DNA of 6,275 nucleotides from Gammaproteobacteria bacterium (GTDB lineage Bacteria > Pseudomonadota > Gammaproteobacteria > SZUA-229). Made by a program: the position numbers and the translations under genes. Position 1 is the stretch's first letter; every line of letters starts with the position of its first letter. Location: positions 1 through 6,275 of the forward strand of contig DROB01000486.1 in NCBI GenBank assembly GCA_011321985.1, written 5' to 3'. This document shows, in pieces, positions 5,628 to 6,275 of the stretch. The notes under the pieces are model-generated. The model worked only from the letters and a program-made list of their open reading frames with translations, ran no database searches and was not told the DNA's origin.

Positions 5628-5633
5628 ATCGTC

Positions 5634-6275
5634 ATGATCGAAAATCTTGCATTACTGCGCGCACAGTTTGCTACGCACCCACCAGAACTATCCAGTATCT
5701 TTGATGATGGTGATCCACGAAAACTGGAACACCTCTCGTTAGAGCAACAAAAAAAACGGGCTAAAGAATTATTGTGCGAGTGGCGCAACTCTTCCGATGG
5801 AAAACAAAAAGAACTTAAATTAAGCGACGCACAACATGCTATCGCAACCGATCATGGTTTCAAAAACTGGCCTGCGTTCAGAGCACATATTATCGAAGCC
5901 CAACTGGCACGTGATGCGATCGACAACGGTGAACCCACTGCATTAGATGCCGGGAAGCGCACGCTGCATATCCGTTGTGGAAATGATATTCAACATACGA
6001 TGGCAGTGGCCGGTTTTTCCGGTGACTTTTTAGTGTTCCCCGACCCGTATGTGCACGGTCCAGTACCAGAAACAGAGACGCTGGAAGAATTTATCCAGAT
6101 ACGCGCGACCTATATAAGTTCCGATCTGCGCCCACCGTATGACGAAGCCTACAGAGGTCTGACCGAGGACTATACCGAACTCGAAAAGTCTCGGGATTAT
6201 GAGGCCGTGTATCTATGGTTCGAACACGATTCATACGATCAGTTACTGGTCGCAAAATTACTCGATTTTTATAGC
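5634..6275 (+). CDS. DUF1835 domain protein, 3' end outside the window
   Basis: The frame is open for 214 codons to the window edge. The N-terminal part has a helical module: QQKKRAKELL (38-47), then LSDAQHAIATDHGFKNWPAFRAHI (63-86). This module, with its 'AQ..IA...GF..WP....H' pattern, is found ahead of varied domains, including ankyrin repeats, in many bacteria. From about 110 the DUF1835 domain follows: LHIRCGNDIQHTMAVAGFSG (111-130), FPDPYVHGPVP (135-145), an arginine-containing IQIRATYISSDL (154-165) and LWFEHDSYDQLLVAKLL (194-210). DUF1835 proteins are cytoplasmic and of unknown function; the conserved Asp, Gly-Pro and Asp-Gln residues hint at an enzyme or ligand pocket. The start at 5634 has a good AGGGGT. 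A candidate promoter lies in the 186-bp gap after tetR, so it may be independent of the SDR-tetR unit. Confidence 0.85.
   Translation, partial: MIENLALLRAQFATHPPELSSIFDDGDPRKLEHLSLEQQKKRAKELLCEWRNSSDGKQKELKLSDAQHAIATDHGFKNWPAFRAHIIEAQLARDAIDNGEPTALDAGKRTLHIRCGNDIQHTMAVAGFSGDFLVFPDPYVHGPVPETETLEEFIQIRATYISSDLRPPYDEAYRGLTEDYTELEKSRDYEAVYLWFEHDSYDQLLVAKLLDFYS

Noticed and set aside
1..6275. CRISPR array, phage genes or intact insertion sequence
   Set aside because: No regularly spaced repeats, transposase, integrase or phage structural gene is visible anywhere in the window.

Overview
The window looks like chromosomal DNA of a gammaproteobacterium with roughly balanced base composition. The main support is a full-length class 1 (gamma-proteobacterial type) glutamate-cysteine ligase, GshA, together with ordinary sigma70-like promoters and Shine-Dalgarno sites. 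I cannot name the genus. No rRNA, tRNA, CRISPR array or intact transposase is visible, and there is no gene-free stretch over 300 bases.

Left part (1-2300, all minus strand). gshA has a GTG start and a good promoter (CTGAAA-17-TATAAT). Its stop codon overlaps by 8 bases the start of a 76-residue two-helix membrane protein. That gene's stop is in turn followed directly by the ATG of a further gene cut by the window edge, so the three probably form a translationally coupled operon. Upstream of gshA lies a small XRE-type regulator resembling the DNA-binding part of 'mobile mystery protein A'. The Fic-domain partner usual for that family is absent. The regulator has a perfect 13-bp inverted repeat over its probable promoter.

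Middle (2340-3822). A 62-bp imperfect palindrome of the CCACGGAG type lies just behind a full-length DUF1015 (COG4198) gene on the minus strand. A divergent intergenic region of about 170 bp separates DUF1015 from a plus-strand unit. This region holds a TATAAT box for DUF1015 and, near its other end, a plus-strand promoter (TTGATT-17-TATTAT) covered by two related palindromic operators.

Right part (3823-6275, plus strand). An atypical extended SDR-fold protein, with Cys where the catalytic Tyr should be, is followed 44 bp later by a TetR-family regulator, the likely reader of the two operators. The regulator carries a Gly-Cys motif aligning with the redox/electrophile-sensing Cys106 of E. coli NemR. 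After a 186-bp gap with its own candidate promoter, a DUF1835 protein with an N-terminal helical module begins and runs off the window end.

The most distinctive unit is the self-contained SDR-TetR module with its doubly blocked promoter. The genes otherwise look like neighbours, not members of one pathway, although glutathione synthesis and a possible electrophile-responsive regulator in one neighbourhood is suggestive.
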